DNA of 64,000 bases, from NCBI RefSeq assembly GCF_000786655.1, contig NZ_JROM01000017.1:53800-117799 (forward strand), read 5' to 3'. The stretch's first letter is position 1. Each line of letters begins with the position of its first letter. The notes beneath the pieces are model-generated. The model made no database searches, was not told the DNA's origin, and saw only the letters and a list, made by a program, of their open reading frames with translations. Below are positions 26,240 to 35,965 of this stretch, one piece after another. The stretch is from Kocuria marina. Its GTDB lineage: Bacteria > Actinomycetota > Actinomycetes > Actinomycetales > Micrococcaceae. The position numbers and the translations under genes are program-made.

Positions 26240-27694
26240 GTGCTGCGTTCCGGGCAAGCCGAGCTGCGCCTTGCGTCCAACTTCCCACCCCCTGGGATCG
26301 CACCCACCTCGCCCGTAACCGGCCCGTCCCACTACGCGTGGTCGGTGCTCACCACTGAACAGGCTGCTTACAAACTCGCGTTCCAGATGGCCGATGCCCT
26401 CATCCGCAGCGGGACCGGATCGGCCAGTACCACCAAGGCGCTGTTGTCGATCTTCCGCAAGACCGAGCTGCAGGGCGTCACCGTGAGTGTGAGCCTGGGG
26501 CAGGTGACCATCAGCCACCAGGATGCGCCGGACAAGGCGCCGAGCACTCGCGTGTTCGAGTCCCAGCCCGGAACCCTGGACATCCAGCTGCGCACGGACA
26601 CGGGCGAGGTGCTGGAGGACTTCGTGCTCGGCCGGATCTCTGCAGAGGAGGGGATCCAGCGCATGGACGAGATCCTCGCGGAGTCCCGGCACATCGGCCA
26701 CCGTCTGACGGTGACCGGTTTCGGGATGTTCGGTGTCGGGTTCGCTCTCATCCTGGGCGGAAGCTGGCCCACCGCCATCACGGCCGCGATCGTCTCCGCG
26801 GCCGTCTACGGGGTCTACGCCCTCGTCCAGCGCGTCAAGGCCCCCGAGGTCTTCAGCCTGGCGGCCGGGGGGCTGACCGCGGTGCTGGGGGCGACCGTGG
26901 CGGGGGTGCTCTTCGACATCACCCAGACGGCCGTGTGCATCGTGGCCGCGCTGGCCGCGTGGCTCGCGGGGATCGCCGCGTACGGTGCGGTGCACGACGT
27001 CATCACCGGGTGGTACGTCTCCGCCTCCGGGCGCATCTTCGAGGCCATCACGAGCACTGCCGGTCTGGTGGCCGGTGTGACCATCGGCATCCACGCCATG
27101 CGGCCGCTCGTGGGGGACTCCGTGGACTACATCGAGACGCTGAAGATGGACGACTCCCGCTGGGCCCTCACCGTCCTTGGTGCCGCCGTGGTCTCCGCCG
27201 GTTTCGCGCTCGCCTCGGGTGGTCGTGGGTGGAAGCTGGCGTCCCTCGGTCTATTCGGTGGCCTGGTGCAGCTGGGGACCCTCGCCATCACCGCCACGGG
27301 CATCAGTTCGTTCGGTGCCATTCTGATCGCGTCGATCGTCGCGGGCATCCTGAGCGTCACCCTCACCCGCGCCCTGAACCTGGCCTCGAACGCCACGCTC
27401 ATGGTCGTCCTGCTCCCGCTGTTCCCGGGAATGCTCGTCTACCAGGGTGTCCTGGGCGTGATCTTCGGCCTCGAAGACGCCGGGGAGAACGTCCTCGAGG
27501 CTGCCATCACCGCGTTCTGCCTGTGCATGGGCGGCATGCTCGGGCAGTACGTGGCGTCCGAGATCCTCTGGGCAGGGCGGCGTCGCCAGTTCGTGCGTCA
27601 CCACCCGGGCCAGAAGTTCCGCCGCGAGATGGCGAACGAGGAGAACTTCAGCGACATCATGGTTCCCATCTTCTCCAAGCCCTTCACCAGCTGA
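26240..27694 (+). CDS. Threonine/serine exporter family protein (ThrE-like)
   Basis: This 484-residue membrane protein of the ThrE (DUF1212/DUF3815) family has a cytoplasmic N-terminal domain (about 35-170, with ALIRSGTGSASTTKALLSIF). About ten membrane helices follow. The family member ThrE of Corynebacterium exports threonine and serine using the proton motive force. The long form here fuses both family domains in one chain, as in Corynebacterium. It follows dnaB by 20 bp on the same strand. Upstream ATG 26240 is the only long start. Confidence 0.87.
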   Translation: MLRSGQAELRLASNFPPPGIAPTSPVTGPSHYAWSVLTTEQAAYKLAFQMADALIRSGTGSASTTKALLSIFRKTELQGVTVSVSLGQVTISHQDAPDKAPSTRVFESQPGTLDIQLRTDTGEVLEDFVLGRISAEEGIQRMDEILAESRHIGHRLTVTGFGMFGVGFALILGGSWPTAITAAIVSAAVYGVYALVQRVKAPEVFSLAAGGLTAVLGATVAGVLFDITQTAVCIVAALAAWLAGIAAYGAVHDVITGWYVSASGRIFEAITSTAGLVAGVTIGIHAMRPLVGDSVDYIETLKMDDSRWALTVLGAAVVSAGFALASGGRGWKLASLGLFGGLVQLGTLAITATGISSFGAILIASIVAGILSVTLTRALNLASNATLMVVLLPLFPGMLVYQGVLGVIFGLEDAGENVLEAAITAFCLCMGGMLGQYVASEILWAGRRRQFVRHHPGQKFRREMANEENFSDIMVPIFSKPFTS

Positions 27695-27782
27695 CGCGGG
27701 CACAGATCAAGCTGGGGCGGTCCGCGCTGCGCGCCCGGCGGCGAGGTGGGTCCTGCCCGCGTCCGCCCCGCCGCGGAGGCCG

Positions 27783-28286
27783 CTACTTCCCCATGGCCTT
27801 GGCCACGCGCTCCACGAGCCCGCGCATGTTGGCGAGCGCGCGATCGGCGCGCTCCTCCGGGCTCATGGTCTCCTCCATCTGCCGGATGCCCTCGGGCTTG
27901 CGGCGCCCCAGCGTGTAGTCGCTGCACGCCAGGTTCGAGCACACGTAGGTGCCCACGGAGTTGTAGCGGTCCTTCGCGGTCTTGGAACGCTGGATCGACA
28001 CCAGTGAGACGCCGCTGGCCGGGTGCAACGTCAGGCAGATCTGACACATACGTGCGCCACCGCTCGCCTTCTGCGCGCTCTTCTCGAGCACCAGCCCGCG
28101 CAGCCCGTGCTCGGTCTCGACGACGACGTAGCCCGCCCGCGGTGACTTCGGGTCGTACCAGCCCAGGAAGATCTGGGACTCCCAGTCCCCGTGGAGCACG
28201 TCCTGCGGGATGTTGATGCGCTGCGCAGCGCCCTTGGAGCAGTTGACGAAGCTCTTGCGGATCTCGGTTTCTGTATGCGTATTCAT
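27783..28286 (-). CDS. FBP/FusB-like elongation factor G-binding protein with treble-clef zinc finger
   Basis: This 167-residue protein has an N-terminal helical part and a C-terminal zinc finger with Cys pairs (MCQICLTLHPASG and YVCSNLACSDY). That matches the FBP C-terminal family related to FusB/FusC. Those proteins bind EF-G and can rescue it from fusidic acid. The actinobacterial FBP members are common chromosomal genes, so resistance should not be assumed. It ends with a conserved basic helix (MRGLVERVAKAMGK). It is convergent with the ThrE-like gene. Confidence 0.8.
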   Translation of the reverse strand: MNTHTETEIRKSFVNCSKGAAQRINIPQDVLHGDWESQIFLGWYDPKSPRAGYVVVETEHGLRGLVLEKSAQKASGGARMCQICLTLHPASGVSLVSIQRSKTAKDRYNSVGTYVCSNLACSDYTLGRRKPEGIRQMEETMSPEERADRALANMRGLVERVAKAMGK

Positions 28287-28812
28287 GTTCTTTGGTCCTT
28301 CGAGGATGGTCTCCCCCTGCCTGCCACGTGCGGGTCAGGACGGCGCGCGGGCACCCGGGTGCCAAGGAGTGCGGTGGGGGCGGGCGGCGTCGTCGTGCCG
28401 CGTGGTGCGGGAGGGCGACGGCGTTCGGCGCGCTCGTGGAGCGCGGTCGCCGCGGGGAGGTGGAAAGGGGTGGGTGAAAGCGCGCGACGGGCTGGTCTTC
28501 ACCCGCCGCGTCCGGTCAGCGCTGTCTAGTGCCGGCGGTGAAGAAGCCGGCAACCCCCTAACGCACGAAAGCCTTGTTCCTCCACGGCTGTGGATCTCGA
28601 AAATGTACGGGGACAGTTTAGATCCACCGTGGGGCTGCCCACCACCTGGCATCGGGTCGCCCAGAAGGGTATCCCGCTGGAGGTGAGCATCAAGTTCCCA
28701 TACTCGTAGAAGTCAATAATTTACAAGTGGGTATTGCCTTCTTTCCCTGTTTTTCTAAGGGACAGAGGCTCCGATGTTCAAATCTGTCTGATCCCCGGCT
28801 AAATTTTGATAC
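28287..28812. other. Non-coding stretch between the FBP gene and the Fic gene
   Basis: I see no supported gene in these 526 bp; the open frames lack ribosome sites and family likeness. The last 130 bp are markedly less GC-rich (CAATAATTTACAAG, then TTTTTCTAAG). They probably hold the promoter of the downstream Fic gene. The change in base composition may mark the left edge of acquired DNA. Confidence 0.5.
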
Positions 28813-29955
28813 ATGCAACCCATGGTCTTTCCCGAGGTCGATTTCGCGAGTGCGCTCGTGACGGATCTGTTCGCCCTGGAGCGGGTGCGCGTGGATTTTC
28901 GTACTGAGCACCTTGACGACCCTCTTGGCCTGGAGCTGCGCAGGCTGTTCCAAGGTCTCACGAGCGTCATGTCGGCACGCATCGAAGGGAACCGGACCAC
29001 GGTGGCGGATGTCGTGGCCGAAGCCCGGCGGGCCGCGGCCACGGGACAGCCAGCAGCAGACGCCGTGCGAGAGATTCTGCAGCTGGAGCAGGCAACTGAC
29101 TACATGGACGAGTTGGCAGCCCGTGGAAGGCTGTCCCTGACTCATGGGCTGATCCGTGAACTCCACCAGCTCGCCGTGCAGGGACTCGAACGTGAAGGTG
29201 ACGAGCACCCGGGCAGCTATCGAACAATCCCCGTCGGGATCGCTGGAGCGTCCCATGTCCCGCCCGCACCCGGGTCCGTCCAGGCGGACATGGACCAGCT
29301 CCTGGAGTTTGCAAACAAGGAGGTGCCCGCTCAGCACCAACTCCTCCAGATCGCGCTTGTCCACCACCGGTTCGTCTGGATACATCCGTTTGCCAATGGT
29401 AACGGGCGGGTCTCACGCCTGCTGACGTACGCCATGCTGAGCAACCAGGGCTACACCTCCAGGAGCGCCGCGCGTCCGCTCAACCCCACAGCAGTTTTTG
29501 GTGCCGACCGGCAGTCGTACTACGACCACCTCGCGGGAGCGGACTCCCTGAGCCCGGAGGGGGTGCTGGCCTGGGCCGGGTATGTGATCCACGGCCTCAA
29601 GGACGACATGGACAGGGTCAGTCGGCTTGCTGCCCCCCACTTCATTTCCGAGGAGGTCGTGGGGCCTTCGGTCAATGCCGCCCTCGCGGCGGGGGAGCTC
29701 ACGGAGACGGAGGCAAATGTGATCTACGCGGTGACGCGCCAAGGGAAAGCCAAAGCGGGCGATCTCGAAGACGTGATCAAGGGGTCTCCGTCGAACAGGA
29801 GCCACCGTCTGCGCCGCATGGTCGAGTCCGGGTTGCTACAGAAGATGTCAGGGCCGGGGCGGTACGTGGTGAGTCTGCATCGCAACGTTCTGACCAAGCA
29901 CGTGGTGCGCCGCCTCAACGAGTTGGACATGCTCCCGGCTATCCTGCGTGACTGA
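28813..29955 (+). CDS. Fic family protein with N-terminal inhibitory motif
   Basis: Fic enzymes usually transfer AMP to target proteins. This 380-residue protein has the full Fic motif HPFANGNGRVSRL with the catalytic His. It also has an N-terminal inhibitory helix motif of the S/T-x-x-x-E-G/N type (SARIEGNRTT, about residue 55), so it is class II and self-restrained. The C-terminal 80 residues look like a winged helix (AKAGDLEDVIKGSPSNRSHRLRRMVESGLL). No antitoxin partner gene is adjacent, which fits class II. The target is unknown. Confidence 0.92.
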   Translation: MQPMVFPEVDFASALVTDLFALERVRVDFRTEHLDDPLGLELRRLFQGLTSVMSARIEGNRTTVADVVAEARRAAATGQPAADAVREILQLEQATDYMDELAARGRLSLTHGLIRELHQLAVQGLEREGDEHPGSYRTIPVGIAGASHVPPAPGSVQADMDQLLEFANKEVPAQHQLLQIALVHHRFVWIHPFANGNGRVSRLLTYAMLSNQGYTSRSAARPLNPTAVFGADRQSYYDHLAGADSLSPEGVLAWAGYVIHGLKDDMDRVSRLAAPHFISEEVVGPSVNAALAAGELTETEANVIYAVTRQGKAKAGDLEDVIKGSPSNRSHRLRRMVESGLLQKMSGPGRYVVSLHRNVLTKHVVRRLNELDMLPAILRD

Positions 29956-30025
29956 GGTGCGGGACTGTCCACACGGCGGCAGGTGAGCGCACAATGCTCC
30001 AGTGCTCAGCACCTACCCTGGAGGC

Positions 30026-31876
30026 ATGACTTCCTCCGCCACTGCCACCACATCCTTGGGCGTCCTGCAGGAGGTTTTCGGGTACGACGCCTTCCGCGGT
30101 GAGCAGGCGGAAATCATCGAGCAGGTGGTGGCCGGCGGGGACGCAGTCGTGCTCATGCCCACCGGCGGCGGCAAGTCCCTTTGCTACCAGATCCCCGCCC
30201 TGCTGCGGGACGGCACGGGCGTGGTGGCCTCCCCGCTGATCGCGCTCATGGCGGACCAGGTGGCCGCGCTCGAGGCCGTGGGCATCCGCGCCGCGTACCT
30301 CAACTCCACCCTGGAGCCCTACGAGGCGCAGGAGGTGGAGCGGCAGCTTCTCAACGGGGACATCGACCTGCTCTACATGGCCCCCGAACGGCTCATCCTG
30401 CCGCGCACCGTTGAGCTGCTGAAGCGCGCCCCGATCGCCCTGTTCGCGATCGACGAGGCGCACTGCGTCTCCCAGTGGGGGCATGACTTCCGCCCCGACT
30501 ACATGGGGCTGTCCGTGCTTGCGGACGCCTTCCCGGACGTCCCCCGCATCGCACTCACCGCGACCGCCACTCGGGCCACCCACCAGGAGATCACCGAGCG
30601 GCTGCGCATGGAGAACGCGCGGCACTTCGTCTCCAACTTCGACCGCCCCAACATCCAGTACCGGATCGAGTCCAAGGACCGCGCGAAGGACCAGCTGCTG
30701 CGGCTCATCCAGTCGGAGCACCCGGGGGAGGCAGGCATCGTCTACTGCATGTCCCGCAAGAGCGTGGAGTCCACCGCCGCGTGGCTCAGCGCCCGCGGGG
30801 TCGACGCCATGCCCTACCACGCGGGTCTCGACGCCGCAGTGCGCCAGGACACGCAGACGCGGTTCCTGCGGGAGGAGGGAATCGTCGTCGTCGCCACGAT
30901 CGCGTTCGGCATGGGCATCGACAAGCCGGACGTCCGCTTCGTCGCCCACCTGGACCTGCCCAAGAGCATCGAGGGGTACTACCAGGAGACAGGCCGCGCC
31001 GGCCGCGATGGTATGCCCGCAACGGCATGGATGGCGTACGGCCTGGGCGACGTGGTCAACCAGCGGCGCATGATCGACCAGGGAGACGTATCTGACCTGC
31101 ACAAACGCAATGCGCGCTCGCACCTGGACGCCATGCTCGCCCTGTGCGAGACCACGGACTGCCGTCGTGTGCAGCTGCTGCGCTACTTCGGCCAGGACTC
31201 CGAGCCGTGCGGCAACTGCGACACGTGCCTGAACCCGCCCAAGGTCTGGGACGCCACCGTGCCCGCCCAGAAGCTGCTGTCCACGCTCATCAGGCTGCAA
31301 CGCGAACGCGGTGAGCAGTTCGGCTCCGGCAAGGTCTTCGACATCCTGCTGGGCCGCAGCAACGAGCGCACGGAGGCGTCGCGCCACCAGGAGCTGAGCG
31401 TGTGGGGGATCGGGCAGGACCTCTCCGAGCGGGAGTGGCGGTCCGTGCTGCGGCAGCTGCTGGCCCGCCGCGTGGTGGAAGCCGTGGGTGACTTCGGTGT
31501 GCTGGTTCCCGGGCCGGAGGCGGGTCCCGTGCTGCGCGGGGAGATCGCCCTGGAGCTCGCGGTGGACCGCGCACCCGCGGCACGTGGTGGCGGTCGCGCC
31601 CGGTCCGCCGGGAGCGGTGGGCGCTCTCGGGCCGCGGACGCACTGGACGAGGCCGCCAAGGAGATGTTCGAGGCCCTGCGCGAGTGGCGGACCTCCGTGG
31701 CCAAGGAGAAGCAGATCCCGCCCTACATGGTGTTCTCGGACGCCACGCTCGTCGGCATCGTGGAGGCCGCTCCGGCCTCGACCGCGCAGCTCAGCGGCAT
31801 CAGTGGCGTGGGCGCCAAGAAGCTCGCCGAGTACGGGGACGCCGTGCTGGAGGTGCTGGGCTCCTCGGAGCCCTGA
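30026..31876 (+). CDS. recQ: ATP-dependent DNA helicase RecQ
   Basis: This 616-residue 3'-5' helicase has motif [14 protein letters not shown], motif [21 protein letters not shown] and motif [11 protein letters not shown]. The zinc-binding cysteines follow (C-TTDC, then CGNCDTC). Next come the RQC winged helix and a C-terminal HRDC domain (about 545-616). A Gly/Ala/Arg-rich linker precedes HRDC. ATG 30026 was chosen behind GGAGG. RecQ acts in recombination repair and fork restart. Confidence 0.96.
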   Translation: MTSSATATTSLGVLQEVFGYDAFRGEQAEIIEQVVAGGDAVVLMPTGGGKSLCYQIPALLRDGTGVVASPLIALMADQVAALEAVGIRAAYLNSTLEPYEAQEVERQLLNGDIDLLYMAPERLILPRTVELLKRAPIALFAIDEAHCVSQWGHDFRPDYMGLSVLADAFPDVPRIALTATATRATHQEITERLRMENARHFVSNFDRPNIQYRIESKDRAKDQLLRLIQSEHPGEAGIVYCMSRKSVESTAAWLSARGVDAMPYHAGLDAAVRQDTQTRFLREEGIVVVATIAFGMGIDKPDVRFVAHLDLPKSIEGYYQETGRAGRDGMPATAWMAYGLGDVVNQRRMIDQGDVSDLHKRNARSHLDAMLALCETTDCRRVQLLRYFGQDSEPCGNCDTCLNPPKVWDATVPAQKLLSTLIRLQRERGEQFGSGKVFDILLGRSNERTEASRHQELSVWGIGQDLSEREWRSVLRQLLARRVVEAVGDFGVLVPGPEAGPVLRGEIALELAVDRAPAARGGGRARSAGSGGRSRAADALDEAAKEMFEALREWRTSVAKEKQIPPYMVFSDATLVGIVEAAPASTAQLSGISGVGAKKLAEYGDAVLEVLGSSEP

Positions 31877-31904
31877 CGGCGAGAACTGCCCCGGCCGTTC
31901 GACG

Positions 31905-32753
31905 TCACTCGGACGTGACGGAGGATATGCGGTCCACGATGGCCTCGGCCACCGCGGGGGCCTCGAGCTCGGGGAGCCAGTGCCCGGCATCGAGCTCGAT
32001 GAACTCGTACGGCGCGTGCACGTACACCTGGGTCTCCTCCGCGGCCGTTCGGCCCAGGGCGGGATCCCGGTTGCCCCACACGAAGGTGGTGGGCACCGTG
32101 ATGATGCCGTTCCCAGCATTCTTCCCGGCCACACCGTCCTTGCGCAGCATTGCGCGGTACCAGTTGATGGGCCCGCGCAGGTCGTCCGCGGTGGCGAAGC
32201 GACGCCCGTAGCGTTCCGCGGCCTCCCCGGGGATGCCCGCACGGCGGGTGAGGGTTCCCACGCGCCCGGCGAGCAGACGCTCCGGTGCGGCGGGGATCTG
32301 GAACATGCCGATGTACCAGGACTTCTTGACCTGGTCCGGGGTCTTCAGCGCGTGCCCGAGCGCGGTGGGGTGCGGGGTGGACAGCACGGTCAGCGAGGTC
32401 ACCCGCTGCGGTGCGCGCAGGGCGATGTCCCACGCGAGCACCCCGCCCCAGTCATGGCCCACCAGGTGGAACCGCTCGGCTCCGGCCTCGTCCGCGAGGG
32501 CCAGCGCGTCCCCGGAGAGCTCCTCGCGGCGGTACGCGGCCAGCTCGGTGGGTCGGGCGCCCGGGGAGTACCCACGCTGGTCCATGGCGAGAGTGCGCAG
32601 CCCCTGCGCGTTCAGCCGCGCGGCAACGTCGTCCCAGCCGCGGGCGTCCTGCGGGAAACCGTGCAGCAACAGAACCACGGGGCCGTCCTGCGGGCCCTGG
32701 TCGAGAACGTCGAACGTGAGTCCCTGTCGCGTGAAGCTGGTGATCCGAGTCAT
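31905..32753 (-). CDS. Alpha/beta hydrolase (epoxide hydrolase/haloalkane dehalogenase-like)
   Basis: This 282-residue protein has the oxyanion region LLLHGFPQDARGWDDV. The nucleophile elbow GHDWGGVLAWD carries an Asp nucleophile (not Ser), as in epoxide hydrolases and dehalogenases. The catalytic His is in the C-terminal ELDAGHWLPELEAP. The cap domain lies between about 135 and 210. The substrate is not predictable. It is convergent with recQ. Confidence 0.87.
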   Translation of the reverse strand: MTRITSFTRQGLTFDVLDQGPQDGPVVLLLHGFPQDARGWDDVAARLNAQGLRTLAMDQRGYSPGARPTELAAYRREELSGDALALADEAGAERFHLVGHDWGGVLAWDIALRAPQRVTSLTVLSTPHPTALGHALKTPDQVKKSWYIGMFQIPAAPERLLAGRVGTLTRRAGIPGEAAERYGRRFATADDLRGPINWYRAMLRKDGVAGKNAGNGIITVPTTFVWGNRDPALGRTAAEETQVYVHAPYEFIELDAGHWLPELEAPAVAEAIVDRISSVTSE

Positions 32754-32911
32754 GCCTCCACCCTATGGTGCACGGAGGGGCTCGTCAGCCGTGGCCCCGG
32801 ACCTGGGGTGGGTCTGCGGCGGAGCGGGTCTAGAAGAACCCGATGACGCGCCCAATGATGGCCAGGACGGTGAACGGTGCCACGACCACGGCCAGTCCGA
32901 TCAGCACGACC

Positions 32912-34067
32912 TAGGCCGACCGTGCCGGTTCCGAACCTGCCGTTGATGGTGTCTATCAGGGACCCGATGGGCGCTGTGGTGGGGATGGTGCCGGGCAGGG
33001 GTGCGGCGGCGCCTGTGTCGGTGAGTTCCAGGCACATCACCCCGGCGCGCATGTACGGGATCCCGTGCACCAGGTGCGGCTCCAAGGATCTGCGGGCAGT
33101 CGCGGCCAGCGCCCCGGGTTCGTGGGTTGGGGCGGGCAGTCTCACATGAGCGCTGGGGTGGTGGTCAGGTCCTGGGCGGTGCGGTGAGGTGGAGGCGAAC
33201 ACCGTCAGGCGCGCGGCTTCCTGGTCCTCCTTGCGCAGCCGGCGCGCGGCCCGCTGGGCGAAATCGGCCACCGCCTCTGCGATCAGGGCAGGGTCGTGGA
33301 TCGGTTCGGGGAAGGAGCGGGAGACCAGGATCTGCTGCTTGGTGGCGGTCTCTTCTTCCACGGGTATCGCCGGCACCGCGTTGAGCTCAAGCACGGTGCG
33401 CATCAGCACCACGGAGAAGCGGTCGCGGATCCGTACCGGGTCAGCATCGCGCAGCTCGGTGACGGTGGTGATTCCGTGGGTGCCCAGTCGTCGGGCGGTG
33501 CGCGCGGCCACCCCCACACCTCGGTCACTGGCAGGGTGCCCATAAGCCGGCCCCAGAAGCCCGGCGGGGTGTTCTCCCAGTGCACCACGCCCCCGGTGGC
33601 GGGGATCTTCTTGGCCGCTTCGGTGGCCAGCTTGGCCAGGGTCTTGGTGGGGGCGATGCCCACGCTGACGGGCAGCCCCACGTTGCGCGCTACCAACCGC
33701 TGCAGCTCCCGGCCCCAGGCCAGCAGCTCGCGTGTGTGCCCGGGGGAGGGGTCAGGAAGCACTCGTCGATCGAGTAGATCTCCTGTGCCTGGGCGTAGCG
33801 GTCCAGCAGAGCCATGGTGCGTTGGGAGAGATCGGCGTAGAGCGGGTAGTTCGAGGATCTGCGCTGCAAGCCCCACCGGCGGGCATCGGCGGCGATCTTG
33901 AACCACGGATCTCCCATCTGGATCCCCAGGGCCTTGGCTTCGGCGGAGCGGGCGACCACACACCCGTCGTTGTTGCTCAGCACCACAGTGGGCTTGCCGA
34001 GCAGGGACGGGTCGAAAAGACGTTCGCAGGACACGTAGCAGTTGTTCACGTCCACCAGGGCGATCAC
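32912..34067 (-). pseudogene. umuC: Broken Y-family DNA polymerase gene (UmuC type)
   Basis: The start is intact ([26 protein letters not shown], then SIDECF with catalytic acids). The frame then shifts near 33750 into one reading [16 protein letters not shown] ... GVVHWENTPPGFWG. It shifts again near 33510, in a run of five G, into ARTARRLGTHGITTVTELRDADP. The final little-finger region (TINGRFGTGTVGLG) stops abruptly around 32912 without the usual C-terminus. Each break fits loss of a single base. The gene is inactive as written unless these are sequencing errors. No umuD partner is nearby. Confidence 0.87.
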
Positions 34068-34379
34068 GCCGAGCGCCCCACGGGGCGTGTTGGTATGTCG
34101 CGATGTTCGTTCTTGCGATGTTCCCTGTGCTTGGAGATCTGATCCCTGCCCATGAGAGCAGGTATAGCCGCCGGAGGCGACATCATTGCTGACCCCGCGT
34201 GAGGGGGCATGGGTGGGGGTCCGGAGGCCAGGGGCCTAGCTTCCTCGAATCAGCGGCCGCGCCCACCCCGGGCGGTGTGCATAGCGAGGTCGCCTCGTCC
34301 TTGCCGAGCCGGTTCACTGCTGTCGATCGTGGAACTAGGCTCGGCGCACACGATCCGGATGCACCGGGAGGGGGAGTCC
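34068..34379. other. Non-coding gap between umuC relic and methyltransferase
   Basis: About 310 bp holding no supported gene. It must contain the promoters of the divergent umuC relic and methyltransferase gene. I found no convincing SOS-type (LexA) box. Confidence 0.4.
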
Positions 34380-34970
34380 ATGCCGAGGATGTCCGCTCTA
34401 GAAGCTTCGTGCTGCCGCAGTGCGCCATGGAGCCTTTTGGCCCGGCGAATGGTCCCCTGGGCGACCCAAGGCTTCCCCGTCACCGGGAACGTGCTGGAAA
34501 TCGGCGGGGGCAGCGGGGCGATGGCCGAAGCGATCGTCCAAGCCAACCCTTGGGTGCGGCTCACTACGACCGACGCCGACCCGGTGATGGTTGAGGTTGC
34601 GCAGCAATGCCTTGTCAGATTCCCCCATGCTGAGGCCTGTCAGGCCGACGCCACCCGCCTGCCCTTCGAGGACGAGTCATTTGACACGGTTGTGAGCTTC
34701 CTGATGCTCCACCACGTCATCGAGTGGGAACACGCGGTGGTCGAGGGGTCCCGGGTTTTGCGGCCGGGCGGGGCATTGGTGGGATACGACCTGCTTGCCT
34801 CACGGATGGCCTCCTTGGTGCACCGGGCCGATCGCTCTCCCCACCGACTCATCGACCCCGGAGCCTTCGAACCAGTCCTCGACCAGGTCGGCCTGGAGCT
34901 CCTCGCCCTCCGGTTGTCCTTCGGTGGGCGGATTCTACGCTTTGTTGCCCAGAAGCCAGCTACGCGGTGA
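34380..34970 (+). CDS. Class I SAM-dependent methyltransferase
   Basis: This 196-residue protein has the SAM-binding glycine motif NVLEIGGGSGAMAEAI, the acidic loop TTDADPVMVEVA and the post-motif DATRLPFEDESFDTVVSFLMLHH. These are typical of small-molecule (methyltransf_11/UbiE-like) enzymes. The substrate is unknown. ATG 34380 follows a GGAGGGGGAG stretch. A shorter distance to an earlier in-frame ATG (34359) is possible. A strong bidirectional terminator follows. Confidence 0.8.
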   Translation: MPRMSALEASCCRSAPWSLLARRMVPWATQGFPVTGNVLEIGGGSGAMAEAIVQANPWVRLTTTDADPVMVEVAQQCLVRFPHAEACQADATRLPFEDESFDTVVSFLMLHHVIEWEHAVVEGSRVLRPGGALVGYDLLASRMASLVHRADRSPHRLIDPGAFEPVLDQVGLELLALRLSFGGRILRFVAQKPATR

Positions 34971-35008
34971 CCTGCGTTGGCAACCAGGCCTGGACTGCGG
35001 GATGAGAT

Positions 35009-35055
35009 CCCGTGCTGTGGGGGCCCTGTCGTTGACAGGGCCCCCACAGCACGGG
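35009..35055. terminator. Very strong 22-bp hairpin between convergent genes
   Basis: Perfect 22-bp arms (35009-35030 and 35034-35055) enclose the 3-nt loop GTT. The hairpin sits between the convergent methyltransferase and NlpC/P60 genes and would work as a bidirectional terminator. There is no clear T tract, as often in high-GC actinobacteria. Confidence 0.88.
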
Positions 35056-35109
35056 GGCGGCTTCTCCGGGAGCCCCTGGGTGGATGCCCAAGGCATCCAG
35101 TGGTGTGGG

Positions 35110-35772
35110 TCAACGGAAGGTGACGTAGCCGACCACGGGCATGGCGTTGACGTCGTGGACGAAGGTGCCCTGGGTCGGATTCAGCGCGGAGATCATCTTG
35201 CCGCCGCCCAGGTAGACCCCGATGTGGCCGCCACCGTTCTGGACGACAAGGTCACCGGGCTGGGGGTTGGCGGTCGGGGTACCAGCCGCCCACTGGGCCT
35301 GGCTGGTGCGGGGGATCTCGATGCCGTTCTGGGCGTAGACCCACTGGGTGAACCCGGAGCAGTCCCAGGCGCCGAAGGCGGTACCACCCCAGACGTAGCC
35401 ACCGCCCACACCCTGCATGGCGGTGCCCACGAGCCCGTTCCCGGAAGTGGAGACAGCAGTAGTGTCGGTGGACTGGACGGAAACATCCGAGGCCGAGGCC
35501 ATCTGCGGCGTCGAGGCCGCCTGCGCCCCAGGGGCCGGGGTGGCTGCCGGGACGATCGGGGCCGCGGCGGGGGACGAGGCCAGGGTCGCCACCACGGGGG
35601 CGGGGGTGGAGGAGGCGGTGTTCGAGGGGGTCGGTAGCTCGGCGTAGGCCTGGGCGGGTGCCACCGAGCCGAGCACCGTCGCACCAGCGGCGGCTGCGAG
35701 AGTGGTGCGGCGAACGAGGCGGGACGGGGTCTGGGCGCGGTGGCGAGCAGTACGGCGCTGGAACATGGGCAT
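35110..35772 (-). CDS. Secreted NlpC/P60 family peptidoglycan endopeptidase
   Basis: This 220-residue protein has a signal peptide (MPMFQRRTARHR..., hydrophobic core to AQAYA at about 44). A Pro/Ala/Ser/Thr linker (about 45-105) and a C-terminal NlpC/P60 domain follow, with the catalytic Cys in AWDCSGFTQWVYAQNG and the catalytic His in GGHIGVYLGGG. It probably cleaves stem peptides in peptidoglycan, as RipA- and Cse-type enzymes do. There is no LysM or SH3 wall-binding domain. Its leader carries a c-di-AMP riboswitch, so expression is likely tied to osmotic or wall status. Confidence 0.92.
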   Translation of the reverse strand: MPMFQRRTARHRAQTPSRLVRRTTLAAAAGATVLGSVAPAQAYAELPTPSNTASSTPAPVVATLASSPAAAPIVPAATPAPGAQAASTPQMASASDVSVQSTDTTAVSTSGNGLVGTAMQGVGGGYVWGGTAFGAWDCSGFTQWVYAQNGIEIPRTSQAQWAAGTPTANPQPGDLVVQNGGGHIGVYLGGGKMISALNPTQGTFVHDVNAMPVVGYVTFR

Positions 35773-35790
35773 GAGTGGATTCCTCCCTTT

Positions 35791-35965
35791 GCCTGCGAGG
35801 TGAGCTGTCGGATGCGGGTGGGAGACACCCGGCCGGGCGGACGCGCGCGTCCGGCCGGCTTAACCCCCAGGCCCCAAGGGCGGGACCGTGTATGGTTCCC
35901 CCGCTTCTGCCAAGCGATGTCTTTTCAGCGGACCCCGGGCACCGGCAGAATTCGGCGATGTACCC
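35791..35965 (-). ncRNA. c-di-AMP riboswitch (ydaO/yuaA type) upstream of NlpC/P60
   Basis: On the minus strand the leader contains ATCGCCGAATTCTGCC near the 5' end (about 35955). Then come GCGGGGGAACC, CTTGGGGCC followed by GTTAAGCC, and the hallmark 3' block CCGACAGCTCACCTCGC (ending at 35791). These match the conserved blocks of ydaO riboswitches in the right order. The NlpC start (35772) and its GGGAGG ribosome site follow within 20 nt. In actinobacteria this class is known to control wall hydrolase genes. Exact ends are approximate. Confidence 0.88.

Noticed and set aside
27783..28286. Fusidic acid resistance protein
   Set aside because: FBP-type proteins are common chromosomal genes in actinobacteria; resistance cannot be claimed from the fold alone.
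28210..28686. Plus-strand frame of 158 residues between the FBP and Fic genes
   Set aside because: No ribosome site or family likeness; composition matches random reading of GC-rich DNA.
29939..32242. 767-residue minus-strand frame over recQ
   Set aside because: Antisense to an unambiguous RecQ helicase; no motif and low-complexity composition.
34068..34379. LexA/SOS box for the umuC relic
   Set aside because: I found no convincing actinobacterial SOS box (GAAC-N4-GTTC type) upstream.
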